Positions 50,369 to 58,985 of a stretch of 64,000 nucleotides of DNA are shown piece after piece. The stretch spans positions 62,001-126,000 of the forward strand of contig JBBDYQ010000001.1 of assembly GCA_040901445.1 (NCBI GenBank), given 5' to 3'. Position numbers and translations under genes: made by a program. This stretch comes from Thermoleophilaceae bacterium (GTDB taxonomy: Bacteria; Actinomycetota; Thermoleophilia; Solirubrobacterales; Thermoleophilaceae). The notes under the pieces are model-generated. The model was given only the letters and a program-made list of their open reading frames with translations, was not told the origin of the DNA and ran no database searches. Numbering within the stretch: position 1 is the stretch's first letter; each line of letters begins with the position of its first letter.

Positions 50369-50533
50369 ATGCCCGCGCTCCCGCTCGACGAGGCAGGCAG
50401 GTACGTGGCCGGCGCGTATGGCGTGTTCGTCACCCTGATCGTGGTCTACGTGGCCATCCTCGGAGCCAAGATCGCGCGCATCGAGCGCGAGCTCTCCGAC
50501 CTCGACGAGCTGGCCGAGAAGGGAGAGCGATGA
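50369..50533 (+). CDS. ccmD: Small membrane protein CcmD
   Basis: A 54-residue protein between ccmC and hemA: an N-terminal segment MPALPLDEAGRYVAGAYGVF, one membrane helix (VTLIVVYVAILGAKI) and a charged tail with IERELSDLDELAEKGER. Size, topology and position match CcmD, which stabilises the CcmABC-CcmE complex. The ATG lies 4 bp after the ccmC stop, and its own stop overlaps the hemA start as ATGA. Confidence 0.85.
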   Translation: MPALPLDEAGRYVAGAYGVFVTLIVVYVAILGAKIARIERELSDLDELAEKGER

Positions 50534-51894
50534 GCGGCTCGCTGCTCGTGCTCGGCGTCTCGCACAAGACGGCGCCCGTGGCGCTGCGGGAGCGCCTCGC
50601 CCTTCCCGAGGGCCGGGCGACCGCCTTCCTGCGCGAGCTGCTCACCCCCTCCGGGGGCACGGGCGAGCACCCGGAGGTGCACGAGGCGGTGGCCATCTCG
50701 ACGTGCAACCGCACCGAGCTGTACCTGTTCGCGGGCGACGCGGTCGACGCCGAGAGCGCGGCGCTGGGCGCACTGGCGCGGCAGGCGGACACGCCACTCA
50801 CCGACCTGCTCGGGCGCATCTACTCCATGCGCGGCACCGATGCCGTGCGGCACCTCTTCTCCGTGGCGGCCGGGCTCGACTCGATGATCGTGGGCGAGGC
50901 GGAGATCCAGGGCCAGGTCAAGCGCGCCTACGAGCTGGCGCTGGTCGAGGGCGCCACCGGCCCGCTCACCAACCGCCTCTTCCGCGACGCGCTGGGCGCC
51001 GGCAAGCGGGCGCGCACGGAGACGGCCATCGGCCGCTCCCGGGTGTCCGTCTCCACCGTGGCCGTCGAGCTCGCGCGCGCCACGCTCGGCGAGCTGGACG
51101 ACCGCCGGGTGCTCGTGATCGGCGCGGGCGAGCAGGGCGAGGTCACCGCGAGGGCCCTCAGCAACGCCGGCGTGCACACGGTGTTCGTGGCCAACCGCCG
51201 CTACGACCGCGCCATCGGGCTGGCGCAGCGCTTCGGCGGCGCGGCCGTGCGCTTCGACGACCTCCCCTCCGAGCTCGTGAACTCCGACATCGTGGTCAGC
51301 TGCACCTCCTCGCCGCATCAGATCGTGGGGCGTGACGAGCTCGAGGTGGTCATGGAGGCGCGCGCCGGCCGCCGGCTCGTGCTCATCGACATCGCCGTGC
51401 CGCGCGACATCGACCACAGCGTGCGCGAGCTCCCCGGCGTCGACCTCTACGACATGGACGACCTCCAGCGCGAGGTGGCGCGCAACATCTCCGGCCGCGA
51501 GTCCGAGGCGGAGCGCGCGCGAACGATCGTGGGCGAGGAGGTGGCGCGCTTCGACGCCTGGCTCGCCGGCCTGGACGCCGTGCCCACGGTCGCGGCGCTG
51601 CGCGAGCGCGGCGAGACCATCGTGGCGCAGCTGCTGCGCGAGAACGAGTCGCGCTGGGAGTCACTGTCGGGCCCCGACCGCGAGCGTGTGGAGATGCTCG
51701 CGCGGGCGGTGGTCAGCAGGCTTCTGCACGAACCCACCGTGCGGCTCAAGCGCGCGGACGCCGGCGACGCCACCTACGTGTACGTGCAGGCGCTGCGCGA
51801 GCTGTTCGCGCTCGAGCACGGCGTGCCGGAGCTCGGCTCCGAGGTGGCCTCGCTCGACGAGCGGAGGCGCAGGTCGCGGGACGACTCCGCCTAG
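50530..51894 (+). CDS. hemA: Glutamyl-tRNA reductase
   Basis: A 454-residue enzyme that reduces glutamyl-tRNA to glutamate-1-semialdehyde, the entry to the C5 tetrapyrrole pathway. The nucleophilic Cys is in STCNRTELYL, followed by the SMIVGEAEIQGQVKRAYE segment, the NADPH-binding VLVIGAGEQGEVTARAL and the C-terminal dimerisation helices. It is coupled to ccmD by ATGA, tying heme synthesis to cytochrome c maturation. hemC follows in the -1 frame with an overlapping or abutting start. Confidence 0.95.
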   Translation: MSGSLLVLGVSHKTAPVALRERLALPEGRATAFLRELLTPSGGTGEHPEVHEAVAISTCNRTELYLFAGDAVDAESAALGALARQADTPLTDLLGRIYSMRGTDAVRHLFSVAAGLDSMIVGEAEIQGQVKRAYELALVEGATGPLTNRLFRDALGAGKRARTETAIGRSRVSVSTVAVELARATLGELDDRRVLVIGAGEQGEVTARALSNAGVHTVFVANRRYDRAIGLAQRFGGAAVRFDDLPSELVNSDIVVSCTSSPHQIVGRDELEVVMEARAGRRLVLIDIAVPRDIDHSVRELPGVDLYDMDDLQREVARNISGRESEAERARTIVGEEVARFDAWLAGLDAVPTVAALRERGETIVAQLLRENESRWESLSGPDRERVEMLARAVVSRLLHEPTVRLKRADAGDATYVYVQALRELFALEHGVPELGSEVASLDERRRRSRDDSA

Positions 51895-52826
51895 CCACCC
51901 GCGGGAGCGCGCTGGCGCTCGCGCAGGCGCGGCTCGTGGCGGACATGCTCGAGCGGGCGGGCGACGACCCCGTGGAGATCGTGATCGTGCGGACGGGCGG
52001 CGACGAGCGGCCCGCGGGCGCGGCGTCGCCGGCGCCCGTGGGTGACAAGTCGCGCTTCGTCAAGGAGATCGAGGAGGCGCTGCTGGCGGGCGACGCCGAC
52101 CTGGCGGTGCACTCCGCCAAGGACGTGCCGGGGGAGCTGCCCGCCGGCCTCGCCCTCGCCGGCGTGCCCGAGCGGGCGGACGCGCGCGACGCGCTGTGCG
52201 GGGCGGCTTCGCTCGACTCGCTCCCGGCCGGGGCACGCGTGGGCACATCCAGCCTGCGCCGCCGGGCCCAGCTGCTCGCCGCGCGCCCCGACCTCGACGT
52301 GGCCGAGCTGCGCGGCAACGTGGACACGCGGCTGCGCAAGCTCGCCGAGGAGGATTACGACGCGGTCGTCCTGGCCGCCGCCGGGCTCGCCCGGCTCGGG
52401 CGCCCGGAGGCCGGCGAGCCGCTGGCCGCCGCGCTGATGACGCCCGCGCCGGGGCAGGGATGCCTGGCGTTGGAGACCCGGGCGGACGACGAGCGCGCCA
52501 CCGACCTGGCGCTGAGCCTCACCCACCGGGAGTCGCTCGTGTGCCTGACGGCGGAGCGGGCGCTCGTGCACCGCCTCGATGCCAGCTGCCGGACGCCCGT
52601 GGCCGCGCACGCGGAGCTCGGCGGCGGCCGGCTTCGCCTCGCCGCCTTCGCGGGCCTGCCGGACGGCAGCACCTGGATCCGCGACGAGCTGGAGGGCGAC
52701 GCCGCAGAGCCCTCCGCGCTCGGGGCCGCGGTGGCCGAACGGCTGCTGGCGGCGGGCGCGGCGGAGGTGCTGGCCCAGGCGGAGCTGACCGGCATGAACG
52801 CGCCGCCACCGGGCGGCGCGGAATGA
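51885..52826 (+). CDS. hemC: Porphobilinogen deaminase (start codon not identified)
   Basis: About 313 residues. The dipyrromethane-cofactor Cys is in LDASCRTPVAA, the catalytic Asp in HSAKDVPGEL, and substrate-binding arginines in GTSSLRRRAQL and ELRGNVDTRL. The protein polymerises four porphobilinogen units to hydroxymethylbilane. Homology reaches back to RLATRGSALALAQARLVADM, with the essential ATR arginine, but the first ATG/GTG/TTG in this frame is the GTG at 51936, which would delete that segment. The boundary at 51885 marks where similarity begins, at a CTC codon. A non-standard start, a -1 frameshift from hemA, or a one-base sequence error are possible. Confidence 0.85.
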   Translation, partial: LRLATRGSALALAQARLVADMLERAGDDPVEIVIVRTGGDERPAGAASPAPVGDKSRFVKEIEEALLAGDADLAVHSAKDVPGELPAGLALAGVPERADARDALCGAASLDSLPAGARVGTSSLRRRAQLLAARPDLDVAELRGNVDTRLRKLAEEDYDAVVLAAAGLARLGRPEAGEPLAAALMTPAPGQGCLALETRADDERATDLALSLTHRESLVCLTAERALVHRLDASCRTPVAAHAELGGGRLRLAAFAGLPDGSTWIRDELEGDAAEPSALGAAVAERLLAAGAAEVLAQAELTGMNAPPPGGAE

Positions 52827-52840
52827 GCGCGGCCCGCGTC

Positions 52841-52884
52841 GAACGTCGCCCGCGGGCCCCTATAGGGGCTACTCGGCGACGTTC
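52841..52884. terminator. Stem-loop between hemC and the cobA-hemD gene
   Basis: GAACGTCGCC (52841-52850) pairs with GGCGACGTTC (52875-52884); an inner hairpin GCCCC-TATA-GGGGC lies at 52856-52869. A fresh promoter-like TAGATT follows, so transcription probably ends and restarts here. The outer GAACGTC/GACGTTC is shared with the terminator at 23751-23811. Confidence 0.75.
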
Positions 52885-52903
52885 ACCGGTCTAGATTGCG
52901 GGC

Positions 52904-54424
52904 ATGACGGTCTATCTCGTCGGCGCGGGCCCGGGCGATCCGGGGCTGATGACGCGGCGCTCGCTGGAGCTGATCGCGAGCGCCGACGCGATCCTCTACG
53001 ACCGCCTCATCCCCGCCGGGGCCCTCGACGGCGCGCGGCCCGACTGCGACCTGCGCTATGTGGGCAAGCAGCCGGGCGGGCACGCCATGCGCCAGGAGGA
53101 CATCGACGCGCTGCTCGTTGAGCTCGGGCGCGCCGGCGGGACCGCCGTGCGGCTCAAGGGCGGCGACCCGTTCGTGTTCGGCCGCGGCGGCGAGGAGGCC
53201 CAGGCGCTCGCGGCGGCGAACGTTCCGTTCGAGGTGGTGCCCGGCGTCACGGCCGGCGTCGCGGCGCCGGCGTACGCGGGCATCCCGGTGACCCACCGGG
53301 AGGCAGCCTCCGCCGTCGCGTTCGTCACCGGCCACGAGGACCCGGAGAAGCTGGAGACCGCTCTCGACTGGGAGGCCCTGGCCCGCTTTCCGGGGACGCT
53401 CGTGCTTTACATGGGCGTGCGCAACCTCCCCGGCATCGCCGAGCGGCTGACCGCGGCCGGCAGGCCCGCGGATGAGCCGGTGGCGGTCATCGAGCGCGGC
53501 ACGCTGGCGGCGCAGCGCACGGTCACCGGAACGCTCGCCGACATCGCGCCGCGGGTGGAGAGCGCCGCGGTGCTGCCACCGGCCATCACGCTCGTGGGCC
53601 CGGTGGCGCGACTGCGGGAGGCGCTCGCCTGGTTCGAGCAGCGGCCGCTGTTCGGCCGCTCCGTGGTGGTCACGCGGGCGCGGGCCCAGGCCAGCGGGCT
53701 TGCCGCGCGCCTGTCGGGCCTCGGCGCGCACGTGGTGGAGGCGCCCGCCATCCGGATCGAGCCGCGCCCGCTCGACGGGGAGGTCGCGGCGGCGGCGCAG
53801 CGGATCGGCGACTACGCGCTCGTCTGCCTCACCAGCCCCAACGGCGCGGCGCTGCTGATGGACGCCCTCGCCGAGCAGGGACTGGACGCGCGGGCGCTGG
53901 CCGGCGCCACCGTGGCGGCCATCGGGCCGGGCACCGCCGCCGAGCTCGCGCGCCGCGGCCTGCGGGCCGACGTCGTGCCGGAGCGGTCGCTGGCCGAGGC
54001 GCTCGTGGAGGCCCTCGAGCCGCTGGACGTCGCGGGCCGGCGCGTGCTCGTGGCGCGCGCGGCGGAGGCCCGCGACGTGCTCCCCGACGCACTCGCCCGG
54101 CGCGGCGCCGAGGTGGACCTGGTCGCGCTGTACGACACGGTGGCCGAGGAGCTCGACGCCGCCACGCTCGACGCCGTGGCCGAGGCGGACTACCTCACGT
54201 TCACCTCCAGCTCCACAGTGAGCAGCTTCCTCGGCGCGCTCGGGGCGCCCGGACGGCTGCCGGACCGCGCCCGCGTGGTGTCGATCGGGCCGGTGACGAG
54301 CGCGACGGCGCGCGAGCACGGCCTCGAGGTGCACGTCGAAGCCGAGCGCCACGACATCGAAGGCCTGGTGACCGCCCTGCTCGCCGACGCCGGGGCTGCC
54401 GCACCCCGAGGAGCGCGGGCATGA
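52904..54424 (+). CDS. cobA-hemD: Uroporphyrinogen-III C-methyltransferase fused to uroporphyrinogen-III synthase
   Basis: A 506-residue fusion. Residues 1-245 are a SAM-dependent methyltransferase (VYLVGAGPGDPGLMTRRSLE, RLKGGDPFVFGRGGEEA, VPGVTAGVAAPAYAGIPVTHR) making precorrin-2. Residues about 250-506 are a HemD domain (VVVTRARAQASGLAARL … LTSPNGAALL … TFTSSSTVSSFLGAL) that cyclises hydroxymethylbilane. One protein thus both forms uroporphyrinogen III and diverts it to siroheme or cobalamin. ATG at 52904, 6 nt after TAGATT. The downstream gene overlaps as ATGA. Confidence 0.95.
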   Translation: MTVYLVGAGPGDPGLMTRRSLELIASADAILYDRLIPAGALDGARPDCDLRYVGKQPGGHAMRQEDIDALLVELGRAGGTAVRLKGGDPFVFGRGGEEAQALAAANVPFEVVPGVTAGVAAPAYAGIPVTHREAASAVAFVTGHEDPEKLETALDWEALARFPGTLVLYMGVRNLPGIAERLTAAGRPADEPVAVIERGTLAAQRTVTGTLADIAPRVESAAVLPPAITLVGPVARLREALAWFEQRPLFGRSVVVTRARAQASGLAARLSGLGAHVVEAPAIRIEPRPLDGEVAAAAQRIGDYALVCLTSPNGAALLMDALAEQGLDARALAGATVAAIGPGTAAELARRGLRADVVPERSLAEALVEALEPLDVAGRRVLVARAAEARDVLPDALARRGAEVDLVALYDTVAEELDAATLDAVAEADYLTFTSSSTVSSFLGALGAPGRLPDRARVVSIGPVTSATAREHGLEVHVEAERHDIEGLVTALLADAGAAAPRGARA

Positions 54425-55230
54425 GCCGGCCCGTGGTCACGCTCCTCACCGACTACGGGCACGAGGACGACTTCGTGGGGGTCTGCCACGGCGTGATCCT
54501 CGGCATCTGCCCCGGCGCGGCGGTGGTGGACGTCACGCACGGCATCCCGCGCCACAGCGTCCGGCATGGCGCCCTGGTCATGCGCAACACCCTGCCCTAC
54601 CTCCCGCGCGGCGTGCACGTGGCGATCGTGGACCCGCAGGTGGGCACCGAGCGCCGGGCCCTGGCCGTGCGCACCGGCGACGGGCGCCTGCTCGTGGGGC
54701 CCGACAACGGCGTGCTGAGCCTGGCGTGGCAGCGCGCGGGAGGGGCGGCGGAGGCCATCGACGTGACCCGCTCCCCGCACCGGCTGGAGCCCGTCTCGGC
54801 AACCTTCCACGGGCGCGACGTGTTCGCGCCGGTCGCGGCCCACCTCGCCTCCGGTGAGGAGCTCCGCGAGGCGGGCGAGCCGCTCGGGGTGGAGGAGCTC
54901 GAGCTGCTGGAGCTGCCGCGTCCACGCCTGACGGACGACGGGCTGGTGGCCCACGCGCTGCTCACCGACCGCTTCGGCAACGTGGCCCTGGACGCCGGCC
55001 ACGAAGAGCTGGCGGGCAGCGGCATCAGGCTCGGCCAGGGCGTCGAGGTCGAGGTGGCCGGCGAGCGCTACCTCGCCACCTTCGCCCAGACGTTCGCCGA
55101 CGTGCGCCCGGGCGACGTCCTGCTCTACGAGGACTCCTACCGCACGCTCGCGATCGCGCTCAACCGCGGCGACGCCGCGGCCACCCTGCAGATAGGCATG
55201 GACGCGGAGATCCGGCTGCGGCCGCGATGA
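54421..55230 (+). CDS. SAM hydroxide adenosyltransferase (DUF62 family)
   Basis: A 269-residue protein of the fluorinase/chlorinase fold that uses hydroxide, splitting S-adenosylmethionine into adenosine and methionine. Marks: LLTDYGHEDDFVGVCHGV with the conserved Asp residues, ISHG-like VTHGIPRHSVRHG, VDPQVGTERRALAV, and GPDNGVLS. It is coupled by ATGA both to the SAM-consuming cobA-hemD gene upstream and to birA downstream. The physiological reason for SAM hydrolysis in this family is not settled. Confidence 0.85.
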   Translation: MSRPVVTLLTDYGHEDDFVGVCHGVILGICPGAAVVDVTHGIPRHSVRHGALVMRNTLPYLPRGVHVAIVDPQVGTERRALAVRTGDGRLLVGPDNGVLSLAWQRAGGAAEAIDVTRSPHRLEPVSATFHGRDVFAPVAAHLASGEELREAGEPLGVEELELLELPRPRLTDDGLVAHALLTDRFGNVALDAGHEELAGSGIRLGQGVEVEVAGERYLATFAQTFADVRPGDVLLYEDSYRTLAIALNRGDAAATLQIGMDAEIRLRPR

Positions 55231-55925
55231 GCCGCGCCCTCGGGCGCCCGCGCGTCCACCACCGTCTCACCGACTCCACCAACGAGCGGGCCAAGGTCCT
55301 GGCCGCGGCCTCGGCGCCGCACGGCACCCTCGTCACGGCCGGCGAGCAGAGCGCGGGACGCGGGCGCCAGGGACGCTCGTGGGTGGCGCCCGCCGGCCGG
55401 TCGCTTCTGATGTCGCTGGTCCTGCGCGACCTCGACGAGGCCGACGCCGCGCTGCCGCTGGCCGCCGCCGTGGCGGTGTGCGAGGCCTGCGAGGCGGTCG
55501 CTCCCGTGCGCTGTGCGATCAAGTGGCCCAACGACGTCTGGATCGAGCGGCGCAAGGTCGCGGGGATCCTGGTGGAGGGGCGGCCTCAGGACGGCTGGGC
55601 GGTGCTGGGCATCGGCCTGAACGTGTCCACCGCGGCCGAGGACTTTCCGGCGGAGCTGCGCGGGATCGCCACCTCGCTCGGAATCGATGCGCCCGCGGAC
55701 GCTGTGCTCGAGCCTCTGCTCGCCCGTTTGGCCACCCGGCTGGCAGACGACCCGAGGGCCGTGCTCGCCGCCTGGCGCGAGCGCGACACCCTCCGCGGCG
55801 AGACCGTGCGCTGGGCAGCCGGCGAGGGCACGGCAGCCGGGATCACCGACGGGGGGGCTCTGGTGGTGGAGACCGCCCGCGGTCTCGTGGAGCTCGGCGC
55901 GGGCGAGGTGCACCTGCTGCGCTGA
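55227..55925 (+). CDS. birA: Biotin--[acetyl-CoA carboxylase] ligase
   Basis: A 232-residue biotin protein ligase of the short type without an N-terminal DNA-binding domain, so it should not act as a repressor. The biotinyl-AMP loop is GRGRQGRSWVAPAG, followed by KWPNDVWIERRKVAGILVEG and GIGLNVSTAAEDFP. It attaches biotin to carboxyl-carrier proteins. ATGA overlap with the upstream SAM-hydrolysing enzyme. Confidence 0.95.
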   Translation: MSRALGRPRVHHRLTDSTNERAKVLAAASAPHGTLVTAGEQSAGRGRQGRSWVAPAGRSLLMSLVLRDLDEADAALPLAAAVAVCEACEAVAPVRCAIKWPNDVWIERRKVAGILVEGRPQDGWAVLGIGLNVSTAAEDFPAELRGIATSLGIDAPADAVLEPLLARLATRLADDPRAVLAAWRERDTLRGETVRWAAGEGTAAGITDGGALVVETARGLVELGAGEVHLLR

Positions 55926-55983
55926 CGCCCCGCTACGGCGCGGGCGCGTGCGTGATCCCCCGTTCGGGTAGGTTCATGGCCTC

Positions 55984-56217
55984 ATGACCTCCGCGCCGTC
56001 GACCGTCCTGCTGCGGTGCTCGGCGTGCGGCCACGAGACGGTGCCCTCGCTCTTCTACCGCGGTCCCGGCCAGCATCGCTGCCGCGACTGCGGTTGCAAG
56101 CTCGTGCTCGCCCCGGGCGTCCCGGAGCGCCGCAGCGGCGAGGACCGCCGGCGCCGCAGGGTGCCCGGCCGCTGGCCCGACTGGCGCAGCGGCCCGGATC
56201 GGCGCGAGGCGGCGTAG
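55984..56217 (+). CDS. Small zinc-ribbon protein
   Basis: A 77-residue protein with two CxxC knuckles (RCSACG and CRDCGCK) 20 residues apart, which form a zinc ribbon, and a basic tail with ERRSGEDRRRRR, a motif of the R-R-S-G-x-D-R-R type common in actinobacterial small proteins. TAGGTT lies 9 nt before the ATG. Nucleic-acid or protein binding is plausible but not shown. Confidence 0.7.
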   Translation: MTSAPSTVLLRCSACGHETVPSLFYRGPGQHRCRDCGCKLVLAPGVPERRSGEDRRRRRVPGRWPDWRSGPDRREAA

Positions 56218-56230
56218 GGGCGGCCGGCGC

Positions 56231-58822
56231 TCAGGCCGCGGCGGTCTCGTCCAGGTCCTGGTCGTCGTTCTCGCCGTCGAGGGCCTCGACGGCCTCGTCC
56301 ACGGCGTCGTCGACATCGTCGTTCGAGCCGGCCTCGGCGGCCGTCTCGATGGCGTCGGCCAGGTGCTCGTCGTCGGAGACCTCGATCGAGTTCCCGTTCT
56401 TCTGCCGAACGACAGGGGCCTTCTGCTTCCTGGCCGCGCCGTCGCCGCCGCCCCCGCCCCCGCCGCCCTTCTTCTTGCGCCGGCCGCGGCGGCGCCGGCC
56501 CTTGGGAAAGTTCTTCAGCAGGTCGCGGGCGAGCGCCGAGGGCTTGCGGGCCAGGCGCTGGCGGGCGCCGTTGAGCACGTCGGCGGCCTCGGGCGTGTGT
56601 GCCAGCGCGGCCGCGAGCAGCGCGGCGGAGAGGCGGCGGTCCTGCTTGCGCGAGGCCTGCACCAGGCGGCGGGCATTACGAGCGTGCGCCGCGCCGGCGG
56701 AGTTCACGAGCAGGCCGAGCAGCCGCTTGGTCTCGGGCCAGCGCTGCACCGCGTACTCCTCGTGCGCCTCGCGGGTGAACTCGGCCAGGCGCCAGATCCA
56801 CTGGGCCGCCTGGTCGCGGCGGCCGATCGGCCGCTCCGCGAGCGACTGCAGCAGCACCTTGACGCCCTCGCGGCGCTCGTCGCGCGCCCAGGTGCCGACG
56901 ATCTCGACCGCCTCGTCGAACGCGACCGGATCGCGCAGGCCGGCGATCTCGCCGAGCGCGCGCACACGCAGCTGGGAGTTGCGGTTGCGCTGGATGCAGG
57001 TGACGAGGAAGCGCCGGCGCAACTCGCCCGTGGAGTCGAAGTGGATCATCGCCTTCGCGCGGCGCCAGTTGTTGGAGGCCACGCGCGCGCCCGCGAGCGC
57101 CGCCCAGATGTTCTGCTCTCCCCAGGAGAGGTTCTCCACGGCGATGCGCCACAGCTCGCGCTCGAAGACGGCCGCCCGCCGGTCCGGGTCGGGCGTGACG
57201 GGCAGCACCCGGCGCTCCACCCGCAGCCGCCGGCCGCGGCCGCGGCGCACCGGGCCAACCACGATCGCGCCGCCGCGGTAGACATCGCGGTCCAGCAGCG
57301 AGTGCAGGGTGACCACGGGGTCGTCGTGAGTGGTGGCCGGATGGACGAAGTCCACGACGATGCCCGCCTCCTTGCCCTGCTGGCGGCGGGTGACGCGGCC
57401 CACGCGCTGCTGGTAGATGCGCTTGGAGGCGGTCGGCGCGAGGTGCATGCAGACCGTGGCGCGCGGCGAGTTCCAGCCCTCCGCCAGCAGCTGCGCGTTG
57501 ACCAGCACGTCGATCTCGCCGCGCTCGTAGGCGGCGAGGACCTCCGCCAGCTCGCGCTTGGGCGTCTCGCCCGACACGCCCTTGGCCTTCATGCCGGCCG
57601 CGCGGAACGCCTCCGCCACGTTGTAGGCGTGCTTCACGCCCGCGGCGTACACCACGCCGGGAACGTCCTTGAAGCGCACGCGATAGAGATCCGCGATGGC
57701 GGCGTTGAACGGCCCCTGGTCCAGGAGGGCGGCCAGCTCCTCCTGGTCGAAGTCCTGGTCCACCTCGCCCTTGCGCAGCGGCACCTTGGCGATCGTGCGG
57801 ACGCCCACTCCCGGGGGGATGCGAACGCAGCGCAGCGGCGAGATCACGCCGCGGCGTGCGGCCTGGGCCAGGTCGAAGCGCGACGTCTGGGTGGGAAAGA
57901 GGTCGGTGACATGGCGCGCGATCAGCGCGCCGGTGGCGGTCATGCCGACGAAGACCGGCCCTGACCAGGTGCGGATCGAGGCGCTGGTCTTCTCGCCGAG
58001 CGCCGTGTGGGCCTCGTCGCAGATGACGATCGTGTACGCGTCGGAGATCTTCCCGGCGTTGCGCACGAACCACTGGTAGGTCTCCACCGTCACGGGCCCC
58101 TCGGCCTTGCGGTGCTTGTCGCCCGCGAGCAGCGCCGGCGCGATGCGGCTCTTGTAGCCGCGGTCCTTCAGCTCGCCGTGGAACTGGTCGACGAGGTTGC
58201 GGCGGTGGGTGAGGATGAGCACGCCGCCTGTGCGCGACCCCTCCACGAAGCCGAGCGCGGCCACTGTCTTGCCGGCGCCGGTGGCGTGCTCGAACCAGAA
58301 GCGGCGGGTGGCGTTGGGGTCCTCGGGCTGCTCGTCGAGCTGGCGGTCGTCGTCCTCGTCCTCGGCATCCCAGTCGACGGGCTCCTCGTCGGCCAGCTCC
58401 TCGTCCCCCTCGATCTCCTCCTCCGCGCAGGGCAGCTCCTCGACCTCCTCCTCCGCCACGGGGGCCTGGCCGTTGGCGCGGTCGTTGCCGTTGCCGTTGC
58501 GCCCCTGGAGCTCGGCGAGCAGGGCGATCAGCGTGCCCGAGAGCGCATCCACCTGGTGCGCGGAGAGCACGGTGCCGTCGGCCAGATGGGGCTCCTCGAC
58601 CGAGAGCAGGCGCTCGAGGCCGAGCATCAGCGAGAACTCGCGCCGCCAGGCGACCGAAGGGTCCTTGCGGCCCTCGTCGAGCTCGGCGACGGCTGCGTCG
58701 AGGGCGCGGCGACGGGCCGTGCCCGGGGCGAGTGCGGTCGCGGCGTCCTCACCCTCATGCACAAAGGGCTCGCGGGTGAAGCGCTGAGCGCGCTCGATCT
58801 CGGCGACGGTCGTGACAGCCAC
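56231..58822 (-). CDS. Large DEAD/DEAH-type SF2 helicase with acidic insert and basic Gly-rich tail
   Basis: About 863 residues. The N-terminal 120 residues are helical; about 125-180 is strongly acidic (EEEVEELPCAEEEIEGDEEL). Helicase motifs: I HATGAGKTVAAL, Ia LTHRRNLVDQF, II VICDEAHTAL, III MTATG, IV-V region ELAEVLAAYERGEIDVLVNA with LLAEGWN, VI QQRVGRVTRR. After the core comes about 250 residues of helical repeats, then a lysine/arginine and polyglycine tract, then an acidic C-terminus. Start is either GTG 58822 or GTG 58858. Function could be DNA repair or RNA remodelling; the family resembles RadD-like helicases only in the core. Confidence 0.8.
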   Translation of the reverse strand: MAVTTVAEIERAQRFTREPFVHEGEDAATALAPGTARRRALDAAVAELDEGRKDPSVAWRREFSLMLGLERLLSVEEPHLADGTVLSAHQVDALSGTLIALLAELQGRNGNGNDRANGQAPVAEEEVEELPCAEEEIEGDEELADEEPVDWDAEDEDDDRQLDEQPEDPNATRRFWFEHATGAGKTVAALGFVEGSRTGGVLILTHRRNLVDQFHGELKDRGYKSRIAPALLAGDKHRKAEGPVTVETYQWFVRNAGKISDAYTIVICDEAHTALGEKTSASIRTWSGPVFVGMTATGALIARHVTDLFPTQTSRFDLAQAARRGVISPLRCVRIPPGVGVRTIAKVPLRKGEVDQDFDQEELAALLDQGPFNAAIADLYRVRFKDVPGVVYAAGVKHAYNVAEAFRAAGMKAKGVSGETPKRELAEVLAAYERGEIDVLVNAQLLAEGWNSPRATVCMHLAPTASKRIYQQRVGRVTRRQQGKEAGIVVDFVHPATTHDDPVVTLHSLLDRDVYRGGAIVVGPVRRGRGRRLRVERRVLPVTPDPDRRAAVFERELWRIAVENLSWGEQNIWAALAGARVASNNWRRAKAMIHFDSTGELRRRFLVTCIQRNRNSQLRVRALGEIAGLRDPVAFDEAVEIVGTWARDERREGVKVLLQSLAERPIGRRDQAAQWIWRLAEFTREAHEEYAVQRWPETKRLLGLLVNSAGAAHARNARRLVQASRKQDRRLSAALLAAALAHTPEAADVLNGARQRLARKPSALARDLLKNFPKGRRRRGRRKKKGGGGGGGGDGAARKQKAPVVRQKNGNSIEVSDDEHLADAIETAAEAGSNDDVDDAVDEAVEALDGENDDQDLDETAAA

Positions 58823-58985
58823 TGCTGGCTTTCTCTGGGGAAGCAAATCCGGAGGCACCGTCGAGGCCGAGTGATGACAGGCGTTCGGCAGGGACGGTGC
58901 GGCAGAGTCCGCGGCCTCGTTCCCGGAGGCGCGGGCCGGTCCTTATTAAAGCACCGATCGCCGCTCTGCGAACCTATGTGGCCTC
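58823..58985. promoter_or_regulatory. Shared intergenic region of the divergent helicase and thioredoxin-like genes
   Basis: About 160 bp between divergent starts. The only AT-rich island is CTTATTAAAG at 58943-58952, giving TTTAAT/TAATAA on the minus strand, about 120 nt from the helicase start, which would leave a long leader for that gene. On the plus side TATGTG lies 5 nt before the thioredoxin-like GTG. Confidence 0.35.
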
